This document shows positions 8,026 through 17,373 of a stretch of 64,000 nucleotides of DNA, piece after piece (position 1 is the stretch's first letter; every line of letters starts with the position of its first letter). The notes under the pieces are model-generated. The model was not told the DNA's origin, did not search any database, and saw nothing but the letters and a program-made list of their open reading frames with translations. This DNA is from Anderseniella sp963700895 (lineage in GTDB: Bacteria; Pseudomonadota; Alphaproteobacteria; Rhizobiales; Aestuariivirgaceae). A program made the position numbers and the translations under genes. The stretch covers positions 1 to 64,000 of the forward strand of contig CAVOZI010000002.1 of the NCBI GenBank assembly GCA_963700895.1, in the 5' to 3' direction.

Positions 8026-8292
8026 TCAGGCCGACAGGCCCTTGATGCGCTTGGCCAGCCGCGAGACCTTCCGGGAGGCGGTGTTCTTGTGCAGGATCCC
8101 CTTCTGGGCGCCCCGCATCATCTCGGGCTGGGCGGCCTGCAAGGCGGCCTGGGCAGCAGCCTGATCGCCGCTGGCGATGGCTTCCTCGACCTTGCGGACG
8201 AAGGTGCGAACGCGCGAACGGCGGTTCATGTTGATCTCGGTGCGCCGGGCATTGCGCCGGACGGCTTTCTTTGCCGAACGAGTATTGGCCAT
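8026..8292 (-). CDS. rpsT: 30S ribosomal protein S20
   Basis: Small basic protein that binds 16S rRNA early in 30S assembly. The 88 residues begin MANTRSAKKAVRRNARR and end SRLAKRIKGLSA, typical of bacterial S20 with its three long helices. The ATG at 8292 is chosen over an upstream in-frame start because it matches the family N-terminus and has AGGA upstream. It has its own promoter (8429-8457), a leader of about 130 nt and a terminator, so it is probably monocistronic. It sits between dnaA and the enoyl-CoA hydratase gene. Confidence 0.97.
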   Translation of the reverse strand: MANTRSAKKAVRRNARRTEINMNRRSRVRTFVRKVEEAIASGDQAAAQAALQAAQPEMMRGAQKGILHKNTASRKVSRLAKRIKGLSA

Positions 8293-8428
8293 GTGTGTCT
8301 TTTCCTGAACGCGCAACGGCCTCTGTCAGACGGACCCTTGCGAAAAACCTGTAGGACAGCCGCTTACCGGAGACCGACACGCAAATACATGCCGGACTTC
8401 AGAACAGCAAATGCCCTGAGATGCCGGG

Positions 8429-8457
8429 TTCATAACGCAACTTGCATATGCCGTCAA
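8429..8457 (-). promoter_or_regulatory. Sigma-70-type promoter of rpsT
   Basis: On the minus strand TTGACG (8457-8452) is separated by 17 bp from TATGAA (8434-8429). Position, spacing and the strong -35 support a housekeeping promoter, leaving a leader of about 130 nt before rpsT. Confidence 0.6.
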
Positions 8458-8507
8458 CAAACACATCCGCACCGGGCACCGCCTGATTGCCGCGCCCCAC
8501 CTTGTCC

Positions 8508-9281
8508 TCACGAGTTGGAAAAGCTGGCCTTGCGCTTTTCGGCAAACGCCGACATGCCTTCCTTCTGGTCGTTGGTGGCGAACATCGAATGAAACAGCCG
8601 GCGCTCAAAGCGCACGCCCTCGGCGAGCGTGGTCTCGTAGGCGCGGTTGACCGACTCCTTGGTCATCATCGCGATGGGCCGCGACTTGGCCGCAATGACG
8701 CCAGCCACCTTGATTGCCTCGTCAACCAGCTGGTCCGCCGGGACAATGCGTGAAACCAGCCCTGCGCGCTCTGCCTCGGCAGCATCCATCATGCGGCCGG
8801 TCAGGCACATTTCCATGGCCTTGGACTTGCCGACGAAGCGGGTCAGGCGCTGGGTGCCGCCTGCCCCCGGCATGACGCCAAGATTGATCTCGGGCTGGCC
8901 GAACCTTGCCGTGTCAGCGGCAATGATGAAGTCACACATCATGGCAATCTCGCATCCGCCACCCAGCGCATAGCCGGCAACGGCGGCGATGACGGGCTTG
9001 CGCACGTCCGCCAGCCGTTCCCACTTGCCGATGAAGTCACCCATGTAGGTGTCCATGTAGGACTTGCTCTGCATTTCCTTGATGTCGGCGCCGGCAGCGA
9101 AAGCCTTCTCCGAGCCTGTCAGCACGATGCAGCCAATGCCGTTGTCCTGCTCGAAGGCGTCGAGCGACTGGTTCAGTTCGCCGATCAGTTCGGAGTTCAG
9201 CGCATTGAGCGCATCGGGCCGGTTGAGCCGGATCAGGCCAACGGCGTCACGGGTTTCGACAATGATGTTCTTGTAGCTCAT
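8508..9281 (-). CDS. Enoyl-CoA hydratase/isomerase family protein
   Basis: Crotonase-fold enzyme of 257 residues, probably hydrating trans-2-enoyl-CoA in beta-oxidation. It starts MSYKNIIVETRD with GGGAG upstream. The oxyanion-hole segment (AFAAGADIKEM), the GGGCEIAMMCDFIIAAD helix and the catalytic-glutamate region FGQPEINLGVMPGAGGTQRL are present, as in true hydratases. It follows mutM by 59 bp on the same strand, so the two may be co-transcribed. Physiological chain-length preference cannot be read from the sequence. Confidence 0.9.
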   Translation of the reverse strand: MSYKNIIVETRDAVGLIRLNRPDALNALNSELIGELNQSLDAFEQDNGIGCIVLTGSEKAFAAGADIKEMQSKSYMDTYMGDFIGKWERLADVRKPVIAAVAGYALGGGCEIAMMCDFIIAADTARFGQPEINLGVMPGAGGTQRLTRFVGKSKAMEMCLTGRMMDAAEAERAGLVSRIVPADQLVDEAIKVAGVIAAKSRPIAMMTKESVNRAYETTLAEGVRFERRLFHSMFATNDQKEGMSAFAEKRKASFSNS

Positions 9282-9340
9282 GGGCGGTGCTCCCGGCTGA
9301 GTGACCTGTAGGGTTCGCGCCGCAATAGACAGCAAAGCCG

Positions 9341-10234
9341 CTAACGCTGGCAAGTGGGGCAATAGAAGGTGGACCGGCCGGACTGGACGATGCGGCTGAT
9401 GAGCGAGGTGCAGCCCGGCGAGCGGCACGGCTCTGCCTCGCGGTCATAAACATCAAAGCGCTGCTGGAATTCGCCGCTGGTGCCATCGGTATGGGCATAG
9501 TCGCGCAATGTGGACCCGCCCGCGGCAATGGCTTCGGTCAATACCGAGCGCACCGCCGCTACCAGCGCCTCCACCCGCGGGCTGACACCGCGTTGGCGTA
9601 CTATGCTGCCTGCCATGCGCCGCGGCGACAGGCGCGAGCGGTACAACGCCTCGCACACATATATGTTGCCAAGGCCCGCGATCACGTGCTGGTCGAGCAG
9701 GGCGGCCTTGAGCGGCGCCTTGCGCCCCGCAATGGCGGCAGCGAGATAGCCGGCATTGAAGCTGTTGCCCAGCGGCTCAACGCCAAGGCCAGCGAGGAAG
9801 CGGTTGGTCTCCAGCTGTCCTGCAAGGATCAGGTCCACGAAGCCGAAGCGGCGCGGATCGGCATAGACGATACGGGTGCCGTCATCGAGATCGAACACCA
9901 GGTGATCGTGAGGACCCTCGCCCTGCCGGCCCGCTTCCTCGGCATAGTAGAACTCGCCGAGGTTCTGTGCCTGCCCATCCGGCCGCCAGATGGTAAAGCG
10001 GCCCGTCATGCCGAGATGGGACAGGACGATGTCCCCATTGTCGAGGTGGATCAGGATGTACTTTGCCCGCCGCTCGACATGCGAGACCTTTCGACCCTGC
10101 AGCCGCACCATCAGGCCGTCCGGAAACGGAAACCGCAGGTCAGGCCGGTTGAGCCTGACCGAAACGATGCGGCGGCCAGCCAGGGCCGGCTCAAGCCCCC
10201 GGCAAACCGTTTCGACTTCTGGCAGCTCAGGCAT
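9341..10234 (-). CDS. mutM: Formamidopyrimidine-DNA glycosylase (Fpg/MutM)
   Basis: Base-excision repair glycosylase and AP lyase that removes 8-oxoguanine and formamidopyrimidines. It has the mature N-terminus PELPEVETVCRGL, whose proline is the catalytic nucleophile and whose next residue is the key glutamate. The LDQHVIAGLGNIYVCEAL H2TH region is present, and a C-terminal zinc finger has four cysteines. It is 297 residues long; the ATG at 10234 follows AGGGGA. It is divergent from ubiE with an 81-bp gap. Confidence 0.96.
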   Translation of the reverse strand: MPELPEVETVCRGLEPALAGRRIVSVRLNRPDLRFPFPDGLMVRLQGRKVSHVERRAKYILIHLDNGDIVLSHLGMTGRFTIWRPDGQAQNLGEFYYAEEAGRQGEGPHDHLVFDLDDGTRIVYADPRRFGFVDLILAGQLETNRFLAGLGVEPLGNSFNAGYLAAAIAGRKAPLKAALLDQHVIAGLGNIYVCEALYRSRLSPRRMAGSIVRQRGVSPRVEALVAAVRSVLTEAIAAGGSTLRDYAHTDGTSGEFQQRFDVYDREAEPCRSPGCTSLISRIVQSGRSTFYCPTCQR

Positions 10235-10315
10235 CGCGTTCCCCTGCCGTTTTCGGGTGTGCGGCACGTTCACCCTTCGGCGCTCAACTGATAGCCATGA
10301 TCGGCGCTGTGGTCT

Positions 10316-11107
10316 ATGGTGCGCCGCAAGATGGGACAGACAACCAACAGCAGAAACAGCGGTGAGGCCTCGTTCGGGTACCGGACCGTGGCAGAAGGCG
10401 ACCACCAGGGCCTGGTGAACGAGGTGTTCGCCAAGGTTGCGGCACGCTATGACCAGATGAACGACCTGATGTCGGCTGGACTGCACCGGCTGTGGAAGGA
10501 CGACTTCATCGCGCTGCTCAACCCGCCGAAGTCGGACAGGCCCTTCAAGGTTCTGGATGTCGCCGGCGGCACTGGCGACATTGCCTTCCGGATCGCCGAA
10601 GCAGGCGGGGCGGGCACCCAGGTCACCGTGGCGGACATCTCACAGAACATGGTGCGCGAAGGCGCGCGCCGGGCAGCCTTCGAGAAGGCTGGTTCGAAGT
10701 GCCGTTTCACCGTCGGCAATGCCGAGACGCTGGCCTTCGAGGACAACTCATTCGACGCCTATACGATCTCGTTCGGCATCCGCAACGTTACCCATATCGA
10801 TCGCGCCCTTGCCGAAGCATACCGGGTGCTGAAACCCGGTGGCCGGTTCCTGTGTCTTGAGTTCTCCCACGTGGATGTGCCGGGCATGGAACAGGTCTAT
10901 GAGGCCTACTCGATGACCGTGATCCCGGCGGTAGGCAAGATCGTCACTGGCGACGGCGATCCGTACCGCTATCTGGTGGAGAGCATCCGCAAGTTTCCGC
11001 CGCCGCAGGCGTTCGAGAACATGATCGCCCAAGCGGGATTTGTCCGCGCCAGCCATCGCATGCTGACAGGCGGCATCGTCGCCATTCATTCCGGCTGGAA
11101 AGTCTGA
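10316..11107 (+). CDS. ubiE: Ubiquinone/menaquinone biosynthesis C-methyltransferase UbiE
   Basis: SAM-dependent methyltransferase of the C-methylation step in ubiquinone synthesis. About 263 residues. The SAM site VLDVAGGTGDIAFRIAE and the UbiE signatures KVAARYDQMNDLMSAGLHRLWKDDF and FGIRNVTHIDRALAEAYRVLKPGG are clear. Start is ATG 10316 or ATG 10331; neither has an obvious ribosome site, so the N-terminus is uncertain. ubiB follows after 16 bp and coaBC after that, indicating a plus-strand operon. Confidence 0.95.
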   Translation: MVRRKMGQTTNSRNSGEASFGYRTVAEGDHQGLVNEVFAKVAARYDQMNDLMSAGLHRLWKDDFIALLNPPKSDRPFKVLDVAGGTGDIAFRIAEAGGAGTQVTVADISQNMVREGARRAAFEKAGSKCRFTVGNAETLAFEDNSFDAYTISFGIRNVTHIDRALAEAYRVLKPGGRFLCLEFSHVDVPGMEQVYEAYSMTVIPAVGKIVTGDGDPYRYLVESIRKFPPPQAFENMIAQAGFVRASHRMLTGGIVAIHSGWKV

Positions 11108-11123
11108 GGCTCAGTCAAAGGCC

Positions 11124-12704
11124 ATGTTCCGGCAAATCAGGCATATGGCGAAACTCGCCCGCTCAGCCCGCGTGATCGCGCGCCATGGCGGGTTCGATGC
11201 CGCCCTTGATGATCCGCAGCTGCCAGCCATGGCGAAAACCGCCCTGCGTTTCATCGGTGCAGGCCGCCCGCGTGCACGGGGCGAGGAAACCGGTCTTGCC
11301 AAGGCGCTGGAGGAACTCGGCCCCAGCTATATCAAGCTAGGCCAGTTCCTGGCCACGCGGCCGGACATGATCGGGGCGGAGCGGTCCAGGGGCTTGCGGC
11401 AACTGCAGGACAGGATGGCGCCATTCTCCATGAACGAGGCGCGCGAAATCATCCAGAAGGGTCTGGGCCGGCCTGCCGGTGAGGTGTTCCACACGCTTTC
11501 CGACCCCATTGCCGCAGCCTCGATCGCGCAGGTGCACAAGGCCGAAATCACCGATCATGACGGCAAGCGCCAGCAGGTGGCCGTGAAGGTGCTGCGCCCC
11601 GGCGTGGAAGCGCGCTTCCGCGACGATCTGGATACCTTCTTTACGGCTGCCCGTCTGGCCGAGCGGTTTTCCGCCGAAGCCCGCCGCCTGAGAATGGTCA
11701 AGGCAGTGGAGACGCTGGAGCGCTCGGTCGAGCTTGAAATGGATTTGCGGCTGGAAGCGGCCGCCATGTCGGAGATTGCCGAGAATACCCGCAACGATCC
11801 GGGCTTCAAGGTGCCGCAGGTGTTCTGGCAGGAAACCTCGCGCCGGGTGCTCACCAGCGAGTGGATCGATGGCATTGCGCTGACCGACACGGCAGCGTTG
11901 CAAGCTTCCGGACTGGACCTGCCGCGGCTGGGCGACACGGTCATCCAGTCGTTCCTGCGCCACGCCATGCGCGACGGCTTTTTCCATGCGGACATGCACC
12001 AGGGCAACCTGTTCATCGACCGCGACAACAATCTTGTGGCGGTGGATTACGGGATCATGGGACGGCTGGGCGCCAAGGAGCGCCGTTTTCTGGCCGAGAT
12101 CCTGTGGGGCTTCATCAGGCGCGACTACCGGCGCATCGCGGAAGTTCACTTCGAGGCGGGATACGTGCCCGCAACACAGGACGTGGACCTGTTCGCGCAG
12201 GCGCTCAGGGCCATCGGCGAACCGATCCTCGGCCGGTCGTCTTCCGACATCCCGATGGCGCGGCTGCTGACCCAGCTGTTCGAGGTGACCGGCCAGTTCG
12301 CAATGGAAACACAGCCACAGCTGATCCTGCTGCAAAAGACCATGGTGGTGGTGGAGGGCGTGGCCCGCAGCTTCAACCCCAACCTCAACATGTGGGTGAC
12401 GGCCGAACCGGTCGTGGCCGAGTGGATGGAGAAGAACCTCGGCCCTCGCGCCCGGCTCGAAGAAGCCGCAGACGGCGCCGCCACGCTGGGCCGCCTGGCG
12501 GCTGCCTTTCCCGAGGCGATGAGCGAAATGAGCCAGGCAACGGCGCTGCTGTCCTCGATGGCGCGCTCGGGTGGCGTCCGCCTGGACCGGGAGACCACCG
12601 AACAGATCGCCCAGGCGCAGTGCAGACATTCAGCTTCCACTCGTGGTGCACTGTGGGTTGGCGCCATCGCGCTGGTGGTTCTCGCGCTGTCGCAAGCATT
12701 GTAA
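11124..12704 (+). CDS. ubiB: Ubiquinone biosynthesis kinase-like protein UbiB
   Basis: Atypical protein-kinase-fold (ABC1/ADCK) membrane protein needed for ubiquinone synthesis; its ATPase activity is thought to help extract polyprenyl intermediates. The KxGQ motif appears as SYIKLGQFLATRPD near residue 72; also visible are AAASIAQVHKAE, a lysine-containing VAVKVLRPGV strand, HADMHQGNLF and the metal-binding VAVDYGIMGRL. A C-terminal membrane segment (GALWVGAIALVVLALSQAL) anchors it. 526 residues is usual. It sits between ubiE and coaBC, 10 bp before the latter. Confidence 0.95.
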   Translation: MFRQIRHMAKLARSARVIARHGGFDAALDDPQLPAMAKTALRFIGAGRPRARGEETGLAKALEELGPSYIKLGQFLATRPDMIGAERSRGLRQLQDRMAPFSMNEAREIIQKGLGRPAGEVFHTLSDPIAAASIAQVHKAEITDHDGKRQQVAVKVLRPGVEARFRDDLDTFFTAARLAERFSAEARRLRMVKAVETLERSVELEMDLRLEAAAMSEIAENTRNDPGFKVPQVFWQETSRRVLTSEWIDGIALTDTAALQASGLDLPRLGDTVIQSFLRHAMRDGFFHADMHQGNLFIDRDNNLVAVDYGIMGRLGAKERRFLAEILWGFIRRDYRRIAEVHFEAGYVPATQDVDLFAQALRAIGEPILGRSSSDIPMARLLTQLFEVTGQFAMETQPQLILLQKTMVVVEGVARSFNPNLNMWVTAEPVVAEWMEKNLGPRARLEEAADGAATLGRLAAAFPEAMSEMSQATALLSSMARSGGVRLDRETTEQIAQAQCRHSASTRGALWVGAIALVVLALSQAL

Positions 12705-12714
12705 GGTGGCTCCC

Positions 12715-13947
12715 ATGAACACCGAACCCAAGCGCATCCTGCTGATCATCGGCGGCGGCATTGCCGCCTACAAGTCGCTTGAACTGATCCGGCTGTGCCG
12801 CAAGGCCGGCATTGCCGTAACGCCGATCCTGACCAGGGCGGGGGCAGAGTTCGTCACGCCGCTGTCAGTGTCAGGGCTGGCGGGTGAGAAGGTCTACACC
12901 GACCTGTTCGACCTGACCGATGAAGCCGAGATGGGCCACATCCAGCTGTCGCGGATTGCCGACCTGGTGGTGGTGGCGCCGGCCACCGCCGACCTGATGG
13001 CGAAGATGGCGGCAGGCCTTGCCAATGACCTCGCCTCCACCGCATTGATGGCCACCGACAAGCCGGTGCTGATCGCGCCGGCCATGAACGTGCGCATGTG
13101 GCAGCACCCTGCAACGCAGCGCAACATCGCCACGCTGAAGCAGGACGGGGTGCTGTTCACCGGACCGGAAGAGGGCGACATGGCCTGCGGCGAGTACGGC
13201 CCCGGGCGAATGAGCGAGCCGGCCGATATCCTTGCCGCCATCGAGCGCTTTTATGGCAGCGATCTGCCAGGCCCGTGCGCGAAAGGTCCGCTCAAGGGAC
13301 GGAAGATCGTCATCACGGCCGGGCCGACGCATGAACCCATCGATCCGGTGCGCTATATCGCCAACCGGTCATCCGGCAAGCAGGGCTATGCGCTGGCCGA
13401 GGCAGCCATTGCGCTGGGCGCCGAAGTGGCGCTGGTGTCCGGCCCGGTTCATCTGCCAGTGCCGCCCGGCGTGGAACTGATCCGGGTCGAGACGGCGCGG
13501 CAGATGCTGAAGGCGGTCGAAGGCGAGCTTCCCTGCGACATCGCCATTTTCTGCGCCGCCGTGGCCGACTGGCGCGTCAAGGCGGATGCCAGCCAGAAGA
13601 TGAAGAAGGACGGCTCCGGCAAGGTGCCGTCACTGGAACTGACCGAAAATCCGGACATCCTCAAGACGGTCGGGCACCTGAAGAAACACCGCCCGCCGCT
13701 GGTGATCGGCTTTGCGGCCGAGACGCAGGATGTCATCGCCAATGCCCGGAAGAAACTGCAGGCCAAGGCCGCGGACCTGATCGTCGCCAATGACGTGAGC
13801 CATGAGGGCGGCGTCATGGGCGGCAGCCAGAACACTGTTCACCTCGTCGGCAAGAGCGGCGTCGAAAGCTGGGAGAAGATGTCGAAACAAGCCGTGGCGG
13901 AGAAGCTGATGGACCGCTTTGCCGCCATGTTCAACGAACGCAGATGA
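12715..13947 (+). CDS. coaBC: Bifunctional phosphopantothenoylcysteine decarboxylase/synthetase
   Basis: Two consecutive steps of coenzyme A synthesis in one 410-residue chain. The N-terminal CoaC half (about 1-185) is flavodoxin-like, with GGGIAAYKSLELIRLCRKAG, the PAMNVRMWQHPA segment and a substrate-flap cysteine (GDMACGEYGPGRM). The C-terminal CoaB half begins near GRKIVITAGPTHEPIDPVRYIANRSSGKQGYA and ligates cysteine to phosphopantothenate. The stop overlaps the dut start as ATGA. The coaBC-dut neighbourhood is common in alphaproteobacteria. Confidence 0.96.
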   Translation: MNTEPKRILLIIGGGIAAYKSLELIRLCRKAGIAVTPILTRAGAEFVTPLSVSGLAGEKVYTDLFDLTDEAEMGHIQLSRIADLVVVAPATADLMAKMAAGLANDLASTALMATDKPVLIAPAMNVRMWQHPATQRNIATLKQDGVLFTGPEEGDMACGEYGPGRMSEPADILAAIERFYGSDLPGPCAKGPLKGRKIVITAGPTHEPIDPVRYIANRSSGKQGYALAEAAIALGAEVALVSGPVHLPVPPGVELIRVETARQMLKAVEGELPCDIAIFCAAVADWRVKADASQKMKKDGSGKVPSLELTENPDILKTVGHLKKHRPPLVIGFAAETQDVIANARKKLQAKAADLIVANDVSHEGGVMGGSQNTVHLVGKSGVESWEKMSKQAVAEKLMDRFAAMFNERR

Positions 13948-14403
13948 CCGGCGTGACGGTTCAGATCATGTGGCTGGAACACGGCGCTGGGGCTTGAAGC
14001 CGCCGGCCTATGCGACCGCCGATGCAGCGGGCATGGACATTCGCGCCGCCGTGCCGGCCGATGCGCCGGTCGTCTCAAGCCCGGTGAACGGGCGCTGATC
14101 GATACCGGTTTCTGCATGGCGCTGCCTGCAGGCTACGAGGCGCAGATCAGGCCGCGTTCCGGCCTTGCCATCAGGCATGGCGTCACCTGCCTCAATACGC
14201 CCGGCACCATCGATGCAGACTATCGCGGCGAGGTGAAGGTGATCCTGATCAATCTGGGGTCCGAGCCGTTTATCATCTCGCGGGGCGATCGCATCGCCCA
14301 GATGGTGATCGCTCCGGTGACGCGCGCTGCCGTGGCCATTGCCGCAACGCTGGATGATACGTCACGCGGCAGCGGCGGCTTCGGTTCCACCGGACGGAAC
14401 TAG
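13944..14403 (+). CDS. dut: dUTP diphosphatase, interrupted by two frameshifts
   Basis: Trimeric dUTPase that lowers dUTP and supplies dUMP. Family motifs are spread over different frames: YATADAAGMDIRAA (motif 1), IRPRSGLAIRHGVTCLNTPG (motifs 2-3), DADYRGEVKVILIN, GDRIAQMVIAPV (motif 4) and the C-terminal arm RGSGGFGSTGRN (motif 5). From ATG 13944 the frame stops after about 17 codons. A net +2/-1 shift lies near 13985-13995 and a missing base near 14071-14076 (GTCTC where GTCCTC fits). All motifs are intact once corrected, so sequencing error is likelier than decay. Confidence 0.85.
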
Positions 14404-14407
14404 ACCG

Positions 14408-15219
14408 ATGGCATTGTCCGACGAAGAGCTGGAACGCTATGCCCGCCACATCGTGCTGCAGGGAACTGGGCGGGCCAGGCCAGCAGAAGCTGAAGGCGGC
14501 GAAGGTGCTGGTGATCGGCGCGGGCGGGCTCGGTGCGCCGTTGTTGCTCTATCTCGCAGCCGCCGGCGTCGGCACCATCGGCGTGGTGGACGATGACACG
14601 GTGAGCCTGTCGAACCTGCAGCGCCAGATCATTCACTCGACTCCCGGCGCCCGTGCCCGCACGGCAAAGACCGAAAGCGCCGCCGCGCGAATGCACGAGC
14701 TCAATCCGAATGTCGGGGTCGTGCAGCACCGCACGCGCATCGACGCCTCCAATGCGATGGACATCATCGCCGGCTACGACATCGTGGCCGATGGCTGTGA
14801 CAATTTCCGCACCCGCTTCCTCGTATCGGACGCTTGCTACCTGTTCAGGCAAGACGCTGGTCTCGGCTGCGGTAGGGCAGTTCGACGGGCAGCTGTCGAC
14901 CTTCAAGCCGCACCTCAAACAGGATGATGGCACGCCTTACCCGACCTATCGCTGCCTGCATCCCGACATCCCGCCGGACGGCATGATCCCGTCGTGCGAG
15001 GAGGCCGGCATTCTCGGCGCGCTGACCGGCGTCATCGGATCGATGCAGGCGATGGAAGTGATCAAGGAGATCGCCGGGATCGGCGACAGCCTGGCCGGGC
15101 GAATGGTGATGTACGATGCCTTGTCGGCGCGGTTCATGACCACAAGGCTCAGGTGGAATCCGGACAATCCGCTGAACGGCCGCAATGCCACCATCCGCGA
15201 CCTGTCTCATTTCAGCTGA
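14408..15219 (+). CDS. moeB: MoeB/ThiF-type adenylyltransferase, interrupted by two frameshifts
   Basis: E1-like enzyme that adenylates the C-terminus of a small sulfur carrier, most likely molybdopterin synthase MoaD. The start MALSDEELERYARHIVLQ is typical; then VLVIGAGGLGAPLLLYLAAAG (ATP site), DDDTVSLSNLQRQIIH and YDIVADGCDNFRTRFLVSDAC. One extra G near 14461-14463 and one extra T near 14843 shift the frame; correction yields about 270 residues ending NATIRDLSHFS. Of the E. coli MoeB zinc cysteines only one of the first pair is visible (PTYRCLHP) and the C-terminal pair is absent, as in short HesA-like forms. ThiF is an alternative. Confidence 0.82.
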
Positions 15220-15224
15220 GGCTG

Positions 15225-16041
15225 CTATTCCGGCTTGCCAGTTGAGGTCTTCAGGCCGCGGCGTGGAAATGATGTTGTAGCCGCTATCAACAAAGTGCAC
15301 CTCGCCGGTCACCCCGCCGGACAGCGGCGACAGCAGGTAGAGACCCGCCCCGCCAACTTCTTCGAGCGCGACGGGACGGCGCAATGGCGAGTGCTGGCGC
15401 TGGAACGCAAACATGGCGCGGGCATCGGCAATGCCGGCGCCGGCCAGCGTGCGCATCGGCCCGGCAGAGATGGCATTGACGCGGATACCGCGCGGCCCGT
15501 AGTCGGCAGCGAGATACCGCACCGACGCCTCAAGTGCGGCCTTGGCCACGCCCATGACGTTGTAGTTGGGCATGACGCGGGTGGCGCCGCCATAGGTCAG
15601 CGTGACCATGGAACCGCCTTCGTTCATCATCGCGGCGGCACGTTTGGCAATCTCGGTGAACGAGAAGCAGGAGATGATCATGGTGCGCGAGAAATTTTCC
15701 CGGGTGGTGTCGGCATACAGGCCCTTGAGCTCGTTCTTGTCCGAATAGGCAATGGCGTGAACGACGAAGTCGAGCGTGCCCCATTCCTGCTTCAGGCGGT
15801 CGAACACTGCGTCCACCGTGGCAATGTCTTCCACGTCACACGGCATGACCAGCTTCGAACCGGCGCTTTCGGCCAGTGGAGCGACACGCTTGCCGAACGC
15901 CTCGCCCTGATAGGTGAAGGCAAGCTCCGCCCCATGTTGGCGCAGCGCCGTGGCGATGCCCCAGGCAATGGAGTGATCATTGGCCACGCCCATGACGAGG
16001 CCGCGGCGGCCCTTCATCAGATCGCTTTTGATTTCAATCAT
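15225..16041 (-). CDS. fabI: Enoyl-[acyl-carrier-protein] reductase (NADH) FabI, frameshifted at its end
   Basis: Final reduction in each fatty-acid elongation cycle. SDR fold with GVANDHSIAWGIA (nucleotide site), the FabI Tyr-x6-Lys pair in the segment YNVMGVAKAALEASVRYLA, and SAGPMRTLAG. After HFVDSGYNII the frame does not stop but runs on antisense to moeB, giving an abnormal 404 residues. Shifting by one base near 15253-15266 gives a short tail ending in GKPE and TAG at 15225, close to the usual length and 5 bp from the convergent moeB stop. The start is ATG 16041 (MIEIKSDLMKGRRGLVMG). Last gene of fabA-fabB-fabI. Confidence 0.88.
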
Positions 16042-16119
16042 GTCAGATTCCAACGGCATCCCACTGGGCGCAGCGGGCCTTGCAGACCGGGCCGCGCAAA
16101 CCCCTCTTGAGCCGGTTGC

Positions 16120-17339
16120 TTACCCGTTATAGCGCTGGAATACCAGTGTTCCGTTGGTGCCGCCGAATCCGAAGCTGTTGGACAGGACCACGTTGAGCTG
16201 CCAGTTGTCCTGACGCTCCCGCACGATGGGAATATCGGCGAAGGCGGGGTCCAGTTCCTCGATGTTGGCGCTTTCGCAGATGAAGCCATTCTTCATCATC
16301 AGGATGGAGTAGATTGCTTCCTGCACGCCGGCAGCGCCCAGCGAGTGACCGGTCAGCGATTTGGTGGCCGAGATCGCCGGAATGTTGTTGCCGAACACCT
16401 CACGGATCGCCTCGATTTCCTTGAGGTCGCCAATCGGGGTCGAGGTGGCATGCGGGTTGATGTAGTCGATCGGTTCTCCTTCACCGTCGACAGGGCCAGG
16501 CGCATGCAGCGGGCAGCGCCTTCGCCTGACGGCTGCACCATGTCATAGCCGTCCGATGTGGCGCCATAGCCGACAAGTTCGCAATAGATCTTGGCGCCAC
16601 GCGCCTTGGCGTGCTCGAGCTCTTCCAGCACCAGCGTGCCACCACCGCCAGCGATGATGAAGCCGTCACGGTTCCTGTCATAGGCGCGCGAGGCCCTTGC
16701 CGGCGTGTCATTGTAGCCAGACGACATGGCACCCATGGCGTCGAACAGGACGGACAGGGTCCAGTCGAGCTCCTCGCCGCCGCCGGCGAACATGATGTCC
16801 TGCTTGCCCCACTGGATCAGTTCAGCCGCATTGCCGATGCAATGGGTCGAGGTGGCGCAGGCCGACGAGATGGAATAGTTCACGCCCTTGATACCGAACG
16901 GCACCGCCAGGGTTGCGGAGTTGGTGGATGACATGGATGCGGGCACGGCGAACGGTCCGACGCGCTTCGGCCCCTTCTCGCGGGTCGTGTCGGCAGCCTG
17001 CACAATGGTTTTCGTGGACGGACCGCCGGAACCCATGATGATACCGGTCCGCTCGTTCTTGACGTCGGACTCTTCAAGGCCAGCATCCATGATGGCCTGC
17101 TGCATGGCTACCCAGTTCCAGGCTGCGCCATCGCCCATGAACCGGCGAACCCGGCGGTCAACGGCCTCGTCAAGATTGATCGTCGGCGCGCCGTGCACCT
17201 GGCAACGGAACCCCAGCCGCACATAGTCATCGGCCCGGACGGTGCCGGCCTTCGCCTCGCGCAGGGAGGCTGTCACTTCCTGTGCGTTGGAGCCGATACT
17301 CGACACGATTCCGAGTCCGGTGACTACGACACGTCTCAT
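16120..17339 (-). CDS. fabB: Beta-ketoacyl-ACP synthase I FabB, one frameshift
   Basis: Condensing enzyme needed for elongating unsaturated fatty acids. The catalytic Cys lies in SSACATSTHCIG; the two catalytic histidines are in NPHATSTP and TGHSLGAAG. The last part lies in another frame: a missing base near 16478 (AAGGAG where AAGGGAG fits) splits a gene of normal length, about 407 residues. Start ATG 17339. It sits 34 bp after fabA and 78 bp before fabI, an unsaturated-fatty-acid operon conserved beside irr in rhizobia. Confidence 0.92.
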
Positions 17340-17373
17340 GATTTGTCCCTGGCCTCCGTCAATTCAAACCGCC

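Noticed and set aside
14845..15224. In-frame extension of fabI to 404 residues.
   Set aside because: The tail is antisense to moeB and has no FabI homology; a one-base shift gives a normal FabI end at 15225.
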